Below, one piece after another: positions 11,666 to 23,206 of a stretch of 64,000 nt of DNA. The stretch is taken from assembly GCA_030386875.1 (NCBI GenBank), contig CM059556.1, positions 40,464,964 to 40,528,963 on the forward strand, given 5' to 3'. The translations under genes were made by a program, and so were the position numbers. Origin of the DNA: Morinoia aosen. Lineage: Eukaryota; Arthropoda; Malacostraca; Amphipoda; Talitridae. Positions within the stretch are counted from its first letter, which is position 1, and each line of letters begins with the position of its first letter. The notes under the pieces are model-generated. The model was not told where the DNA came from and ran no database searches. It worked only from the letters and a program-made list of their open reading frames with translations.

Positions 11666-11669
11666 CATT

Positions 11670-11777
11670 CCCAGTGTAACTTTTTCGCCAGAGCATGCAT
11701 ATTTTTCGCCGCTCAACAAATTTAATTACCTGGGCGGCTAAAAACATGCGTGCAGGCGGTGAAAAAGTTAGACTGGG
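11670..11777. mobile_element. Foldback (snapback) element, about 108 bp
   Basis: The left arm cccagtgtaactttttcgcc pairs with the right arm ggcggtgaaaaagttagact followed by ggg. Pairing continues inward through catgcatatttttcgccgc and gcggctaaaaacatgcgtg, so nearly the whole element is one imperfect hairpin. A related hairpin lies at 49098-49196, so this is a dispersed family. Confidence 0.75.
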
Positions 11778-12044
11778 TTATTTAATTGAAATAAGATTAA
11801 GTAAAGTTAGGGAATAAACTGAGAGATGCACAGCACGACAACGCCATTTGGCTGGACCACGTTGCCGAAAAACTCTTTATTGCAGAAAATTGTAGCCTAT
11901 AAGTATTGGATGATGTAGTTTAAGTCTTATTTTAATGAGATCTAAAGTTAATTTATGATTGCTTTCAAACACTGAGGTTATTCTTGGCTTCTAAATTTAT
12001 CCCTCTCTACCTCCCGCTCTCAGCGCTGAGGTGCAGCACATGGT

Positions 12045-12405
12045 GGATTATTATGATTATATAAGAAAGTTTTAACCTCCCTTAACCAAGACAAAGATGT
12101 TCCTAGAGAAGAAGGAAGAAGGCACCATTTAGTATGGAGTTGAGGGAACGCAGAATCTATGCACAAGGTGCACAGAAAAAGTAAGCTAAGAAAGAAGTTC
12201 ATGAAACAAGAAAAAGTTGAAGAAGAAAGTAGTAGGTGCTGAAAAACAGGACAGCAGTGAACCGAAAAATGATGGTCCGTAACAAAACAAAAACCTATTT
12301 TATTTCAACAAAAGGAAGCCTACCTAGCCTTTAGCTCGGGCCCTCACATGGTTTCCCTGGGAGCGCTAATTCCCATAGATACAATAGTTGTATCCCCCTG
12401 AGGAG
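12045..12405 (-). mobile_element. Family A retroposon-like repeat, full-length copy
   Basis: Bounded by a 10-bp target-site duplication, agcacatggt, at 12035-12044 and 12406-12415. The + strand order is an AT-rich irregular simple repeat, then aacctccctt, ggcaccatttagtatggagt, gtagtaggtgctgaaaaaca, ggacagcagtgaaccg, ctcgggccctcacat, gggagcgctaattccc and tgtatccccctgagg. Because the variable simple-repeat end looks like a 3' tail, I infer the element is transcribed from the minus strand. No protein is encoded. Confidence 0.85.
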
Positions 12406-12809
12406 AGCACATGGTAGAGTAATGTTTAGGTAGAGAATATGCTCGTTAGTATTTCCAATAAATTGATGAGGTACTTATTAGTTCTTTATTGATTAAAGTA
12501 CTTATTTTCTGTTTAACCTGCAACTGCGCGATCACACGCTAACTTATTTACAACGAATTGAGATGCGAATGGGGTTTTATCCGCTCACGTGATGATTAAG
12601 GGTAAAAATACTTAGAAATTATTTCAGTCACAGAATACTCAGCTTGAACTGTACATAACTATTCTCTCTGCCACGAGCTCGTCCCTGCAGCGCACCAAAA
12701 TACAACTCGACCAATCGAGTTAGGATCGAACTAACAAATAATTTAGCATCAAACGACTGAGACTCGAGAACAAGTGCGTACGTACGAGTGTCAGCGGTCG
12801 TGAAAAGCG

Positions 12810-13065
12810 TTAGTTGGTGAGTACTAGTACGTTAATGTACCTGCCGTACTAGTCTGCAAGTGATGAGTACCGTCACTTCGTCACGCTAGTAGTAGTCTGT
12901 AACTGGTGAGCACTAGTACTTCATCGCACTAGTAGTACTAGACTCTAACTGGTAGGTAGAATTACCTCGCCACACTAGCAGAACTAGCCTGCACCTGGTG
13001 AGTACAAGCACTTCATTACTAGTCGTTCTGCTCAGTTACTGGTAAGCACTAGTTCTTCATCACTA
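12810..13065. repeat. Decayed minisatellite, about 62 bp, four to five units
   Basis: The phrase ctgtaactggtgagcactag, followed by tacttcatcgcactagtagt, recurs with many substitutions near 12825, 12900, 12945, 12985 and 13035. The SINE at 13066 is inserted at its right edge. Confidence 0.78.
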
Positions 13066-13322
13066 CTCCGCGGTACAGTGGTTAAGGGATCGGGCTCGTA
13101 TGTTGGAGTCGCGGGTTCGTATCCCGGCGCTGGCGCGGAGATTTTCCCCGTTGGGTATAAGGGAAAGCTCAAGCACAATACCCCACTCAACCCAGGTGTC
13201 GGAAATGGGTACCGGCTTTACGGGGGAACCGTCATGGTGTCCTATATATAGGGTTAGTTATAAGACATTTGAAAAACCAATGCTTAAAATCATATGTATC
13301 AGGCTTGATTGGAAATAAAGCA
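13066..13322 (+). mobile_element. tRNA-derived SINE, full-length copy
   Basis: The head shows an A-box-like gtacagtggttaagggat and a B-box-like gggttcgtatcccgg at tRNA spacing, the internal RNA polymerase III promoter. The body contains cccaggtgtcggaaatgg, accggctttacgggggaacc and gtcctatatatagggttagt. The end is gaaaaaccaatgcttaaaat, then ggcttgattggaaataaagc. The tRNA part is too degenerate at its 3' half to be a working tRNA. The body is shared with the copies at 1208 and 19825. Confidence 0.85.
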
Positions 13323-13424
13323 TCCCAAAGATGCCGATGTTAATCCTTTTTTTACTAACCTCTCCATACAGGGATCAGTTCGTAATAGTTATATTCTACA
13401 TTCTTACAAACACAACCACATATT

Positions 13425-14350
13425 ACACTACATTCTCACACAACACAACCACACATCACACTACACTCTCACACAACACAACCACACATCACACTACATT
13501 CTCACACAACACAACCACACATCACACTACATTCTCACACAACACAACCACACATCACACTACATTCTCACACAACACAACCACACATCACACTACATTC
13601 TCACACAACACAACCACACATCACACTACATTCTCACACAACACAACCACACATCACACTACATTCTCACACAACCCAACCACACATCACACTACATTCT
13701 CACACAACACAACCACACATCACACTACATTCTCACACAACACAACCACACATCACACTACATTCTCACACAACACAACCACACATCACACTACATTCTC
13801 ACACAACACAACCACACATCACACTACATTCTCACACAACACAACCACACATCACACTACATTCTCACACAACACAACCACACATCACACTACATTCTCA
13901 CACAACACAACCACACATCACACTACATTCTCACACAACACAACCACACATCACACTACATTCTCACACAACACAACCACACATCACACTACATTCTCAC
14001 ACAACACAACCACACATCACACTACATTCTCACACAACACAACCACACATCACACTACATTCTCACACAACACAACCACACATCACACTACATTCTCACA
14101 CAACACAACCACACATCACACTACATTCTCACACAACACAACCACACATCACACTACATTCTCACACAACACAACCACACATCACACTACATTCTCACAC
14201 AACACAACCACACATCACACTACATTCTCACACAACACAACCACACATCACACTACATTCTCACACAACACAACCACACATCACACTACATTCTCACACA
14301 ACACAACCACACATCACACTACATTCTCACACAACACAACCACACCTCTC
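13425..14350. repeat. 33-bp minisatellite, about 28 near-identical units
   Basis: The unit contains ctcacacaacacaaccacac followed by atcacactacatt. Units are almost perfectly identical, with only a few single-base variants such as cccaacc near 13677, so expansion or homogenisation is recent. Because 33 is divisible by three, frames stay open through the array and give spurious 11-residue repeat proteins. The flanks are unique sequence and the array begins about 100 bp after the SINE. Confidence 0.97.
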
Positions 14351-14712
14351 ACACAGCACAAAACTTACGGCCTCTTTGATCTCTGCCTCATCGACGCCGG
14401 CAGCCCTGACTGAGTGCTGGAGATTCTAAGCCGCGGTCTCCTGGAAATTGCCAAGCGCTTCTCCGAATTTAAATAGTTCGTAGAACTGCGAGCAGCTTTT
14501 GGGACTTTTAACTACGATCATAAATATTCTACATTCATCTGTCATATTTATCTTTTCAAGTTCTGTAAAAAATAACTTGTGTAAATAATTAGAGTGTAAA
14601 ATAATCATAAATATAATAAGTTTCATCGCTATATTTTTCCCCTAAACTTGTACGCACAAAATAACCATAAATACTATAAACTAAAATTTTGTATTCTTCA
14701 CTTCAATTTGTA

Positions 14713-15070
14713 GTTTAGTTTAGTAGTTAGTTTTAGCCTCCCTACCCGCAGCAACAAATGCGATCCAAAGAGAGGAAGGAGGAAGGCACCATTTAGTATG
14801 GAGTTAAGGAAACGCGGAATCTACGCAGAAAGGGCATAGAAACAGTAAGTTGGGAAAGAAGATTATGAAACAAGATAAAAGTTGAAGAAGGAAGTAGTAG
14901 GTGCTGAAAAACAGGACAGCAGTGAACCGAAAAAAGGGGTTCCTTAACATAACGAAAACATTTTATTTCAACAAAAAGAAGGCCTACCTAACTCTCAGCT
15001 CGGGCCCTCACATTGTCCCCCTGGGAGCGCTAATTCCTATAGATACAATAATTGTATCCCCCTGAGGGGA
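14713..15070 (-). mobile_element. Family A retroposon-like repeat, full-length copy with clear target-site duplication
   Basis: Flanked by acttcaatttgta at 14700-14712 and again at 15070-15082. The 5' end on the minus strand is the tcccctcagggggatacaa segment. The tail end (plus-strand left edge) is gtttagtttagtagttagtt, a TTTAG-like simple repeat. The body matches 12045-12405 throughout. Both ends coincide with other copies, so this is a full-length unit of about 358 bp rather than a truncated LINE. Confidence 0.88.
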
Positions 15071-15082
15071 CTTCAATTTGTA

Positions 15083-15700
15083 TGTGCAGATTAGCAATGG
15101 TCCGAACTAGCTCAAACCTAGCGTCCATGAGAATATTGAAAGGGCGGTTGGTTGTCGTCATTCTTGCGACTCTTGAAAAGGTGTCTTTTCAGCTCCATTA
15201 TCCATTCAAAGCTAATTTGTCGTGACAAAGACAACATTGTATTCAGAAGCAATGATGAATTGGCGTCAATGCCTCAGATTCGTTAAGAGACTATCGCCAT
15301 CAGCCGTCGATGCCAACTCGGAGTAAAGATGAATAAACTTTAAGGTCCATGCCGTAAAAGTAACTCACCGTGACATCGTACAACATCTCGATAAAAATCT
15401 TCAAGCAATTAATCAAACCTGCAAGCATAGAGCAAATCACTACTTTATCTTACTCCAATACGTGGGTAATTACCACTCAAGCATCCTTAAAATCTTACCT
15501 CACCCCAATTCATAGGTATTTGCCACTCAAATATCAAGTCCAAACGGCCAGTCTCCGGGAGTTTTCAGACCACAAACATTCGTCGTTCGAACAACATATG
15601 GAACAACAACGCGTCATCGCATGGCTCCATTCTGCACCTTGGTATAACTCAACAATGTTCAAGTTCCAAGTCATTCGCTGCTCCTGGAAGTCTTTATTTA
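15083..15700. other. Unannotated intergenic DNA
   Basis: A 159-codon frame starts at 15370 and runs into the next MITE. It has no recognisable domain, and its last third is MITE sequence, so I do not call it. Confidence 0.5.
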
Positions 15701-15705
15701 ACATG

Positions 15706-15978
15706 TTAACTGCGTTTGCGTTGTCACTACAGTCGATCAGTTCGGTTAGGTTAGAAGTAGGAGAATTGAAAAGCTGTCTTTACTGCTCGGTTACATGTTC
15801 GTCCTTTCTGAGAAGGCGGAAAATTATAATTTGTACGATAACATTTTAATTTGTACGCCATAGTTTAATTTAAAAAAAGACAGCGAAGTAATTGAAAAGC
15901 TATTAATAGATACCGGTACACAAATGAGCAATATACCTAGCGGTTCACATATGGACCAATACGTAGTGAGCGAGTTAA
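15706..15978 (+). mobile_element. Family B TTAA-flanked MITE with intact TTAA at both ends
   Basis: Begins TTAACTGCGTTTGCGTTGTC and ends tacgtagtgagcgagttaa. TTAA is at 15706-15709 and 15975-15978. Internal motifs ggttaggtta, gataccggtacacaaatgag and caatatacctagcggttcac match the copies at 7100 and 63431. Only one copy of the terminal segment is present, unlike the amplified version at 7.3 kb. Confidence 0.85.
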
Positions 15979-16085
15979 CCTAAACAGTGACACGGAGGCA
16001 CGCCGTTCTCTCTGTGCTGCCAAAAGCCACAATCGATGGCAGCTGTGACCCACCATGGCAACCCACCGCCTGCTGGCACAGAGCC

Positions 16086-16222
16086 CTGCCAACGTTGACA
16101 GCACGAGGTCTTGGAAGTCTTGTGGACGCATTCTTCCTGTCAGGCCGTCAGCATGGCCCTGCTAGCGCTGACAGCACGGAGTTTTGGAAGTCAGATGAAC
16201 GCATTCTTCCTGTCAGCATGCA
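16086..16222. repeat. Tandem duplication, about 70 bp, two copies
   Basis: The phrase gacagcacg, then tcttggaagtc or ttttggaagtc, then gcattcttcctgtcag occurs twice in a row, together with catggccctgc/agccctgcc at the unit joins. Confidence 0.85.
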
Positions 16223-16229
16223 GGCACAT

Positions 16230-17950
16230 ATTTTTTTGTGCATTGGCATTCAATCGTTAACACCCCAAAATTCTCTTCTTTAGGTTCTTATTCAAAGACC
16301 AAGATCACATAACAAATATGAATGTAGAGGGGCCGCTAGCTTTCAGGTACTGTTGTCGGTAAGCGGTCAAATACTTCTATGTACAGGGTCACTCAATTAT
16401 TATTTCCTGAAATATTTCATTGGTTCCTCAAAGGCAGACATCATCTAAATAAGCAGCTTATGTACTTCTGCGTGTTTCTGTCTATACGTGGATAAACTTG
16501 ACTGCTTCCGCCTGAAATGAGGTACGAGGGTCGTGAAGTTCTTCTGTATGAAAGGCTGGGCGGCTAAATTGTGTGGTGGCAGACACAAATATGTGATACA
16601 TTCCATCGGGTGCACCTTTCCGAATTAGGGGGATTATACTTATAGAGCCAGATGAACGTGGTTCGTAATATACTCTAATATGTAATATACTTGGAAATGG
16701 GCTGTGCAGCATCCTGCACACCAGATTGAAATGGGTGAATTATGCCTTTTACATCGATCAGAAGTTGGAACCCTGCTTTAAGAAAACATCGAGAAGTCAT
16801 CAGGGATAAACTTTACATCAGCCAGCACACCAACCATCATTTAGGTTGAAAACACCATACGCAGCGTTGCGAATAGCATTTTCGTATAACACCATCTCTT
16901 CTTCCCGACTCACCACATCAATGTAAAAAACATGAGTTCTTTATTTAGACAATAAAATAAGAGGAATTACATCGTGAGGTGACCTTCGAAGCAATGCACA
17001 CTCAACTCGCCCTCATCTACATATCAGCTCATCATCTCTCACGTTACATCGATCAGCATCTACCGATGCATTTCAGTTTATTAGCTCAGCGCCACGCAAA
17101 AACTGGGCGGGTAATAGGCCAGTGAAGCCACAATTACAGGGCGCGTCTGGGCATAATTTGCACTCCCTCGAAATTGTAATGGGCGCAGTTTGGACCGAAT
17201 CGAGCAGCGTTCACGTTGAGCGTATTTACTGATTGATAACGACGGTCTTCTGTCTGTGTTTGCTCTCGGGGATATTGGGCAGGCTCGAGTCTTTGGTTGG
17301 TCCAATTAGAGTCTTGTTGTACTCCTTTGTGTGAACTTAGCAGTCGTTGTTGTCATCGGTTATCCAGGGAATGTGATTCAACATTTCGACTATAACTCGA
17401 ATGTGAAGTTATTAAATACAGAAATTTTTAAAATTGGTGCAAATAAATTTATAACTATAGCCGGAAAGGATTCTTAGTTTCGTGCCATTCGAAGCCGTAC
17501 CAGGTTCGCTATCTGCTGACAATGAACAATACTTAAGTGATAATTAATAATTTGATAATGTATTGATAATTTGATATAAAGTGATATTTTGTTACACTGA
17601 TAATGTCGTTGTTTAAAAATGTCTAAATAACGTCAATATCGGCGTAATTGAGCAAAACGAGCCTAGTGCGATTGCAAGGTGTTGTGACGGACAAGCCGTT
17701 TTGTAAGGGCAAACAACCCAGCACGCAGGCATCGACACCCCCTCTGCCACCCACAACACTCGCTACAAAGTGGCCGTGACCTATAAAATTTTCTTCCAAA
17801 ACAGAGCGAGAGGTCGAGGACAAGTTTATGCAGAAGACGCTCATGTGTGTAGCGTTAATGTTCACATGCATGCGTACTTCGTCTTCTTTAAAATTGAGTG
17901 AGTTTGATCATTTCTATGTACTTGACAAGTATTGCAGAAGATTAAAAACT
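16230..17950. other. Unannotated intergenic DNA
   Basis: Only short frames on either strand, with no recognisable domain. I see no repeat array or element end. Confidence 0.5.
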
Positions 17951-17958
17951 CACGGATG

Positions 17959-18187
17959 TTAACCCTTTACTGCCCACATTTTTATACTCATATTACCGTT
18001 ATAACAACCACTATCACTAAACCGACACTGGCATTAGGTAGTCACTGTTATCAAGATGGGGAAGGAACTGCCACTCGGCAGTGCAGTTCAAAAGACACAT
18101 TAGTGAACAAATTGAATAAGAAATACGATATATTGTTGTTATTTTTGAAAGAGGACGAAATAGTCCAGTTGGGCAGTATAGGGTTAA
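17959..18187. mobile_element. TTAA-flanked MITE with TTAACCCTTTACTGCCCA ends
   Basis: The left end TTAACCCTTTACTGCCCA at 17959 is matched in inverted orientation by ttgggcagtatagggttaa ending at 18187. The element is 229 bp including both TTAA copies. The TTAA target and CCCTTT-type ends are typical of piggyBac-superfamily non-autonomous elements. Frames crossing it are coincidental. Confidence 0.85.
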
Positions 18188-18852
18188 TCTGTACTCGTGT
18201 GCACATACCAAAATACCAAGGAATATTTATTTCACCATGATAGAACATTAATGTCTAATTAAAAATAAACGAGTGCTTTTGTCAAATCAAGACGAATACT
18301 TTCATCGTATGTTCACTTGGAAATAATCAAACTACATAAATGAAAATATATTTTAATCGGACAAAACTACATTTTTGTGCGTCAAAATGTTCGTTTCGTG
18401 TCAACATATCATTAAACTTTGACATACTAAAGACTAGAAAGTTTTACCGTATGAAAGGAAGAAAATCTTCATCGTCGGTGAGTTTTAATTAATTTTCACA
18501 ATATTGGAGCCATAAAAAAAACGAACGAAACAACTTTTTCTGGTTCTCTGAGGCAAGAGCCATGTCATGCTGCCTCGAAGTTTCTTCCTTCGCTGGAGAG
18601 CTGTTTTTTTGCTGCCTGATTCTCAAACACCTCAAATTGTCGTGGCCATACCCGGTAGTGAAAGTTCTTCTATCGACTTAGCAAGATTACGGGTGATTTT
18701 TTCTGGCTAAATTTCCCAGGTTCAAACTTTTCCGAATAAAATTTGAGTACTTTTTCCCAAAAAATAAACACCAAGTAGCGTAGTTAAGTAGTTATAGGAG
18801 AACTCCGTTACTTGTTGCTTGTTCGATGCAAAATTGTTTGAACACCAGAAGC

Positions 18853-19079
18853 TTGACACGTTTCCTGCGATGAGTTAAACTGAATTGCAATTTTCAATTC
18901 AAATTTAAATTCAATTGTAGTGCGAAATTTTGAAAATAGCCAACATTAGTAGGATCATGCCTTCATTTAGCTTTCATCAAGTATTTATAAAATTGAGTTA
19001 AGTGACTTCATGTCGGTCAGCAACATTATGAAAATTCCGTAGTCGCAACCGGTGAGTTCATTCGCAGGAAACCTGTTAA
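18853..19079 (-). mobile_element. Family C-like TTAA MITE, inverted, with variant ends
   Basis: The left end TTGACACGTTTCCTGCGATGA pairs with the right end tcattcgcaggaaacctgttaa. The interior (gtaggatcatgccttcattt, catcaagtatttataaaatt, catgtcggtcagcaacatta) matches the copy at 20282 closely. The terminal 20 bases differ from the ctttgactg type, so this is a subfamily with exchanged or diverged ends. Confidence 0.75.
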
Positions 19080-19089
19080 AGGGACTTCC

Positions 19090-19440
19090 AAATTCCAGAA
19101 CTACTTAGGTAAGTTAGTCCCCCCTGACCACAACAGAGGTGTTCCCAAGTGAGGAGTGAGAAGACGTCATTTGGTATGGAACAAAGGGAATGAAGAATCT
19201 CTGCACAATCTATGACCTTACTCTGCACATAGAAATAGGACTGATAAAAATATATACAGTAAATAAAAATCAGATAATAGTGGATGAACAAAGCAATGGG
19301 TGCGATAAAAAGGACAGCAATGAACTGAAAAAAGACAGCCTGTAACAAAACAAACAAAATTATTTGAACAACAGGCAAGCCTCCCAAACTTATCATATGG
19401 GACCTTAAACCTTCGCCCTAAGTGCGTTAATTAACACACG
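19090..19440 (-). mobile_element. Highly diverged family A copy
   Basis: Retains gtcatttggtatgga, gggaatgaagaatctctgca, aaaaaggacagcaatgaact and tgtaacaaaacaaaca in family A order. It has many substitutions, and the gggagcgctaattccc end is eroded to aagtgcgttaatta. Confidence 0.65.
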
Positions 19441-19824
19441 CAAAACACTTGCATACACCTGACGTGTTGAATATACAAGTATCATTAGTTGTCAATGCTG
19501 AGCCGTTTCGAGCTTCTATAAAGCTTCAGTATTTCGCAAGTCAAAATTAGTTTTACGAATTTCTGGTCTTCAGTAGCACTAAAAGTACTTCTTCTCGCTC
19601 CGTTGCCTCCACATCCACAAGCATGAGCGACTTAGTGGCAGGTGAACGAAAACTCGACTGAAGTCAACTCTATAGAGGAGGGAGAACGGCCCCACCCGCG
19701 CATAGCTGCTCGTGGTGCATAACAAGGTCAAAAGGTCTCGTCAGGAGAACCAGGAACTTACAAAACAACTTGCAATGGTTGAGTTACCTTGCTCATTCAG
19801 GATGAAAATCTAATGTATATTGGA

Positions 19825-20070
19825 CACCGTGGCCGATTGGTTAAGGACGCGCCCTTCACAAGGTATCGGCAGTTCGAATCCCAGCAGTGCCGCTCGGTGG
19901 TTCTCCCCATTGGGAAAAGGGAGAGCTCAGCCACAATTCCCCACTCTACCCAGGTGTCGGAAATGAATACCGGCTTGACCGGGGGTAACCGCCATAGCGT
20001 CCTGGTGTTAATTATAAGTTATTTGAAAACCAGTGTACAAGATGATGCGTAGCATGCTTGATTGGATTGG
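19825..20070 (+). mobile_element. tRNA-derived SINE, full-length copy
   Basis: The head is caccgtggccgattggttaa with a B box cagttcgaatcccagcag. The A-box phrase resembles Leu/Ser-type tRNA (gtggccgagtggttaagg). The body matches the other copies (aggtgtcggaaatgaatacc, gcgtcctggtgttaattata, ccagtgtacaagatgatgcg) and ends gcttgattggattggac. A 7-bp attggac follows the tail and also precedes the head, a possible target-site duplication. Confidence 0.85.
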
Positions 20071-20140
20071 ACAGCAATCTTTCTGCAGGACAACCTCTCC
20101 GGCGATGCATTTACTTACGATTCTATCGACGACCCTCTAT

Positions 20141-20161
20141 TCTGTGTGTGTGTGTGTGTGT
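20141..20161. repeat. (GT)n microsatellite
   Basis: About ten TG dinucleotides. Confidence 0.9.
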
Positions 20162-20281
20162 ACTAGAGCCAACGTCAACACAGTACACCCAATACAGTAC
20201 TCTCGGTACAGTACAGTAATTTTTTTAGATTCATCCATATATCTCCAAAATTTTTCATCTAGAGCTGCGAGACAAATGTAC

Positions 20282-20509
20282 TTAATACTTTGACTGCGAC
20301 TCCTAATTATAAAGTTTAATGCCCAACTCAAATATAAAGTCAATTGTAGCGAACTATTTTTAAAATACCAAACAAGAACTGGATCGTGCCTTCATATAGC
20401 TTTGATAAGTATTTATGAAAATTGAGTTTGCGACTACTGGTCGGTCAGGAGCATTATGAAAATTAGCTCCGTGTACCACCGGTGGCGCACGTCGTAATCA
20501 AAGTGCTAA
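20282..20509 (-). mobile_element. Family C TTAA-flanked MITE, inverted
   Basis: The left end TTAATACTTTGACTGCGAC pairs with the right end gtcgtaatcaaagtgctaa. The subterminal block taccaccggtggcgcac and the cgactactggtcggtcagga block are the reverse complements of those in the copies at 52475 and 57185. About 228 bp, non-coding. Confidence 0.85.
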
Positions 20510-20735
20510 TGACGAACATAGGTACTGGTACTTAGTACACTCAAGAGCACAGGCAGCAGGTATACGAGGTCGAGCACGTAAGATTGCGAAGTCGAGCTCG
20601 AGGTAGAGTCAAGTAATCGATGGCGGTGACCTCCGAGGCAGGCACTGCAGGCGTACCTCACAGCGCTGTACACGTGCTTGTGTGCAGCTGTGTGATGGGC
20701 CGCTGCTGTGCTGACCTATTTATTGCTTGTACTCT

Positions 20736-20959
20736 AATGCACAAAGTGCACGGAAATAGTAAGTTGGGAAAGAAGTTCATGAAACTAGATAAAAGTTGAT
20801 GAAGAAAGTAGTAGGTGCTGAAAAACAGGACAGCAGTGAACCGAGAAACGATGGTCCTTAATAAAACAAAAACGTTTTATTTAAAAAAAAAGAAGGCCTA
20901 CATAGCTCTCAACTCAGGACCTGATATATTCCCCCTGGGAGTGCTAATTCCCATACCGC
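20736..20959 (-). mobile_element. Family A fragment, truncated at both ends
   Basis: Starts within the family body at atgcacaaagtgcacggaaa, runs through gtagtaggtgctgaaaaaca and gcctacatagctctcaact, and stops just after gggagtgctaattcccat. The tail and the ccccctgagggg end are missing. Confidence 0.82.
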
Positions 20960-21423
20960 CCCAGCAAGATTCATACGCACCACTTTTCTATACTTCATGT
21001 GTTTGTTGGAAACTCACGAAACAACTCATGCACAAAATTTTATTCTCTGACAACTTCCCTGTTACAGACAAAGAAATATTTCAAAATATTAGCGAGTTTC
21101 TCAGTATTCCACGGTGTTTCTGTGACAAGAGAAGCAGGGCGCACTCACCTGCCATGAGCGCATCTCGCAGCCAGGACAAAGAATCAAACCCAACCCGCAC
21201 GCGGACGGTCGAATAGTTCGTCGTGCAGTGTGCATGTATGCACGAGATTACTAGGTTGATGCAAAGAATTTGCACAAAGGGAGATTTGAAAATATAGAGC
21301 ATTTTTTCAAGTGCAAAACGAGTTTTGTTAACAAAGAAGACGGAAATTTTCTGTTCAGTTCAAATGGACAATGAAAAGGCCATATTCATATAATTGTAAG
21401 AAGAAATGAAAGGAATATTTTCG

Positions 21424-22668
21424 TCACACCGTGAGTACGATCGCCCAGCCATAAGTACGGTCGGTCATATCGTGAGTACGGTCGTCATATCGTGAGTACG
21501 GTCGTCATACCGTGAGTACGGTCGTCATACCGTGAGTACGGTCGTCATACCGTGAGTACGGTCGTCATACGGTGAGTACGGTCGTCATACCGTGAGTACG
21601 GTCGTCATACCGTGAGTACGGTCGTCATACCGTGAGTACGGTCGTCATACCGTGAGTACGGTCGTCATACCGTGAGTACGGTCGTCATACCGTGAGTACG
21701 GTCGTCATACGGTGAGTACGGTCGTCATACCGTGAGTACGGTCGTCATACCGTGAGTAAGGTCGTCATACCGTGAGTACGGTCGTCATACCGTGAGTACG
21801 GTCGTCATACCGTGAGTACGGTCGTCATACCGTGAGTACGGTCGTCATACCGTGAGTACGGTCGTCATACCGTGAGTACGGTCGTCATACCGTGAGTACG
21901 GTCGTCATACCGTGAGTACGGTCGTCATACCGTGAGTACGGTCGTCATACCGTGAGTACGGTCGTCATACCGTGAGTACGGTCGTCATACCGTGAGTACG
22001 GTCGTCATACCGTGAGTACGGTCGTCATACCGTGAGTACGGTCGTCATACCGTGAGTACGGTCGTCATACGGTGAGTACGGTCGTCATACCGTGAGTACG
22101 GTCGTCATACCGTGAGTACGGTCGTCATACGGTGAGTACGGTCGTCATACCGTGAGTACGGTCGTCATACCGTGAGTACGGTCGTCATATCGTGAGTACG
22201 GTCGTCATACCGTGAGTACGGTCGTCATACCGTGAGTACGGTCGTCATACCGTGAGTACGGTCGTCATACCGTGAGTACGGTCGTCATACCGTGAGTACG
22301 GTCGTCATACCGTGAGTACGGTCGTCATACCGTGAGTACGGTCGTCATACCGTGAGTACGGTCGTCATACCGTGAGTACGGTCGTCATACCGTGAGTACG
22401 GTCGTCATACGGTGAGTACGGTCGTCATACCGTGAGTACGGTCGTCATACCGTGAGTACGGTCGTCATACCGTGAGTACGGTCGTCATACCGTGAGTACG
22501 GTCGTCATATCGTGAGTACGGTCGTCATACCGTGATTACGGTCGTCATACCGTGAGTACGGTCGTCATACCGTGAGTACGGTCGTCATACCGTGAGTACG
22601 GTCGTCATACCGTGAGTACGGTCGTCATACCGTGAGTACGGTCGTCATACCGTGAGTACAACAGTCAT
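21424..22668. repeat. 20-bp minisatellite, about 62 units
   Basis: The unit is gtcgtcataccgtgagtacg, almost without length variation over 1.2 kb. ACGGT and ACCGT within adjacent units can pair across a 6-base CGTCAT loop. The commonest variant (ggtgag instead of cgtgag, near 21571, 21711, 22071, 22131 and 22411) removes that pairing. Each unit carries three CpG sites. Degenerate units flank both ends (21424-21480 and 22650-22700), so the centre has been homogenised. Confidence 0.97.
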
Positions 22669-22699
22669 ACTGAGTACAGTTTGCAGTCATATCGAGAGT

Positions 22700-23205
22700 A
22701 CAGTCGGCACGGCACATTTACTCCTGCGCTCAGAGGAACCAAATGTCTCTCAAACATCCTAGTCACTTTCCAACAAGACAACGCACCACCTGCGGTGTGA
22801 GCTGGACACATCGGGGATGTGAGGTCCCTTTTGGGTAGCTTTAGAACACGAAAAAACCCTCTTGTAGCCTGATTTCAGTTCAAGGGCTCTTTTATTTTAT
22901 TCTATTATGCAGTTCAGAGCCTTTCCATCCTGCAACAACACAACGCAAGATTTAAGTGGGTCCTCAGTAAGGAATTGGAAAAGTGTCTCAAGACATGCTG
23001 CAAAATTCTCCTGGGTTTTTGCTGCAGATTCAAGCTTATGATCCTTCATACAAAAGTAATTGATAGGAAGTTGATGTAATCATATATGAAGTGGTAGTTG
23101 GTTTTACTGTAGATGAAAAGTATTACTCTATTAGTAATACTGCTTTATTACTAATAGAGCAGTATTTAGTCTTACCGTAGTTCCCTATAGTTATCAGATT
23201 TTTTT
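22700..23205. other. Unannotated stretch with one strong short palindrome
   Basis: No gene recognised. At 23122-23166, attactctattagtaata pairs with ttattactaatagagcagta across a short ctgc loop, a potential cruciform or a very small foldback insertion. Confidence 0.6.
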
Positions 23206-23206
23206 T

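Noticed and set aside
13066..13140. tRNA gene
   Set aside because: Same reasoning: a degenerate tRNA-like head of a SINE.
13309..14413. Two frames of 356-360 codons with 11-residue repeats
   Set aside because: The 33-bp unit length preserves the frame. Two different frames are equally open, and the sequence is a near-perfect minisatellite of low complexity.
15370..15849. 159-codon plus-strand frame
   Set aside because: The last third lies inside the family B MITE (15706-15978) and the rest has no recognisable domain.
17932..18240. 102-codon plus-strand frame
   Set aside because: Almost entirely inside the TTAA-flanked MITE at 17959-18187.
19825..19900. tRNA-Leu/Ser gene
   Set aside because: The A and B boxes are present, but the acceptor stem and anticodon arm do not form a full cloverleaf, and the same body follows in other copies. 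It is the SINE head.
21424..22668. CRISPR-like regular array (20-bp period)
   Set aside because: There are no unique spacers, since every unit is the same sequence. It lies in a eukaryotic context and no cas genes are present.
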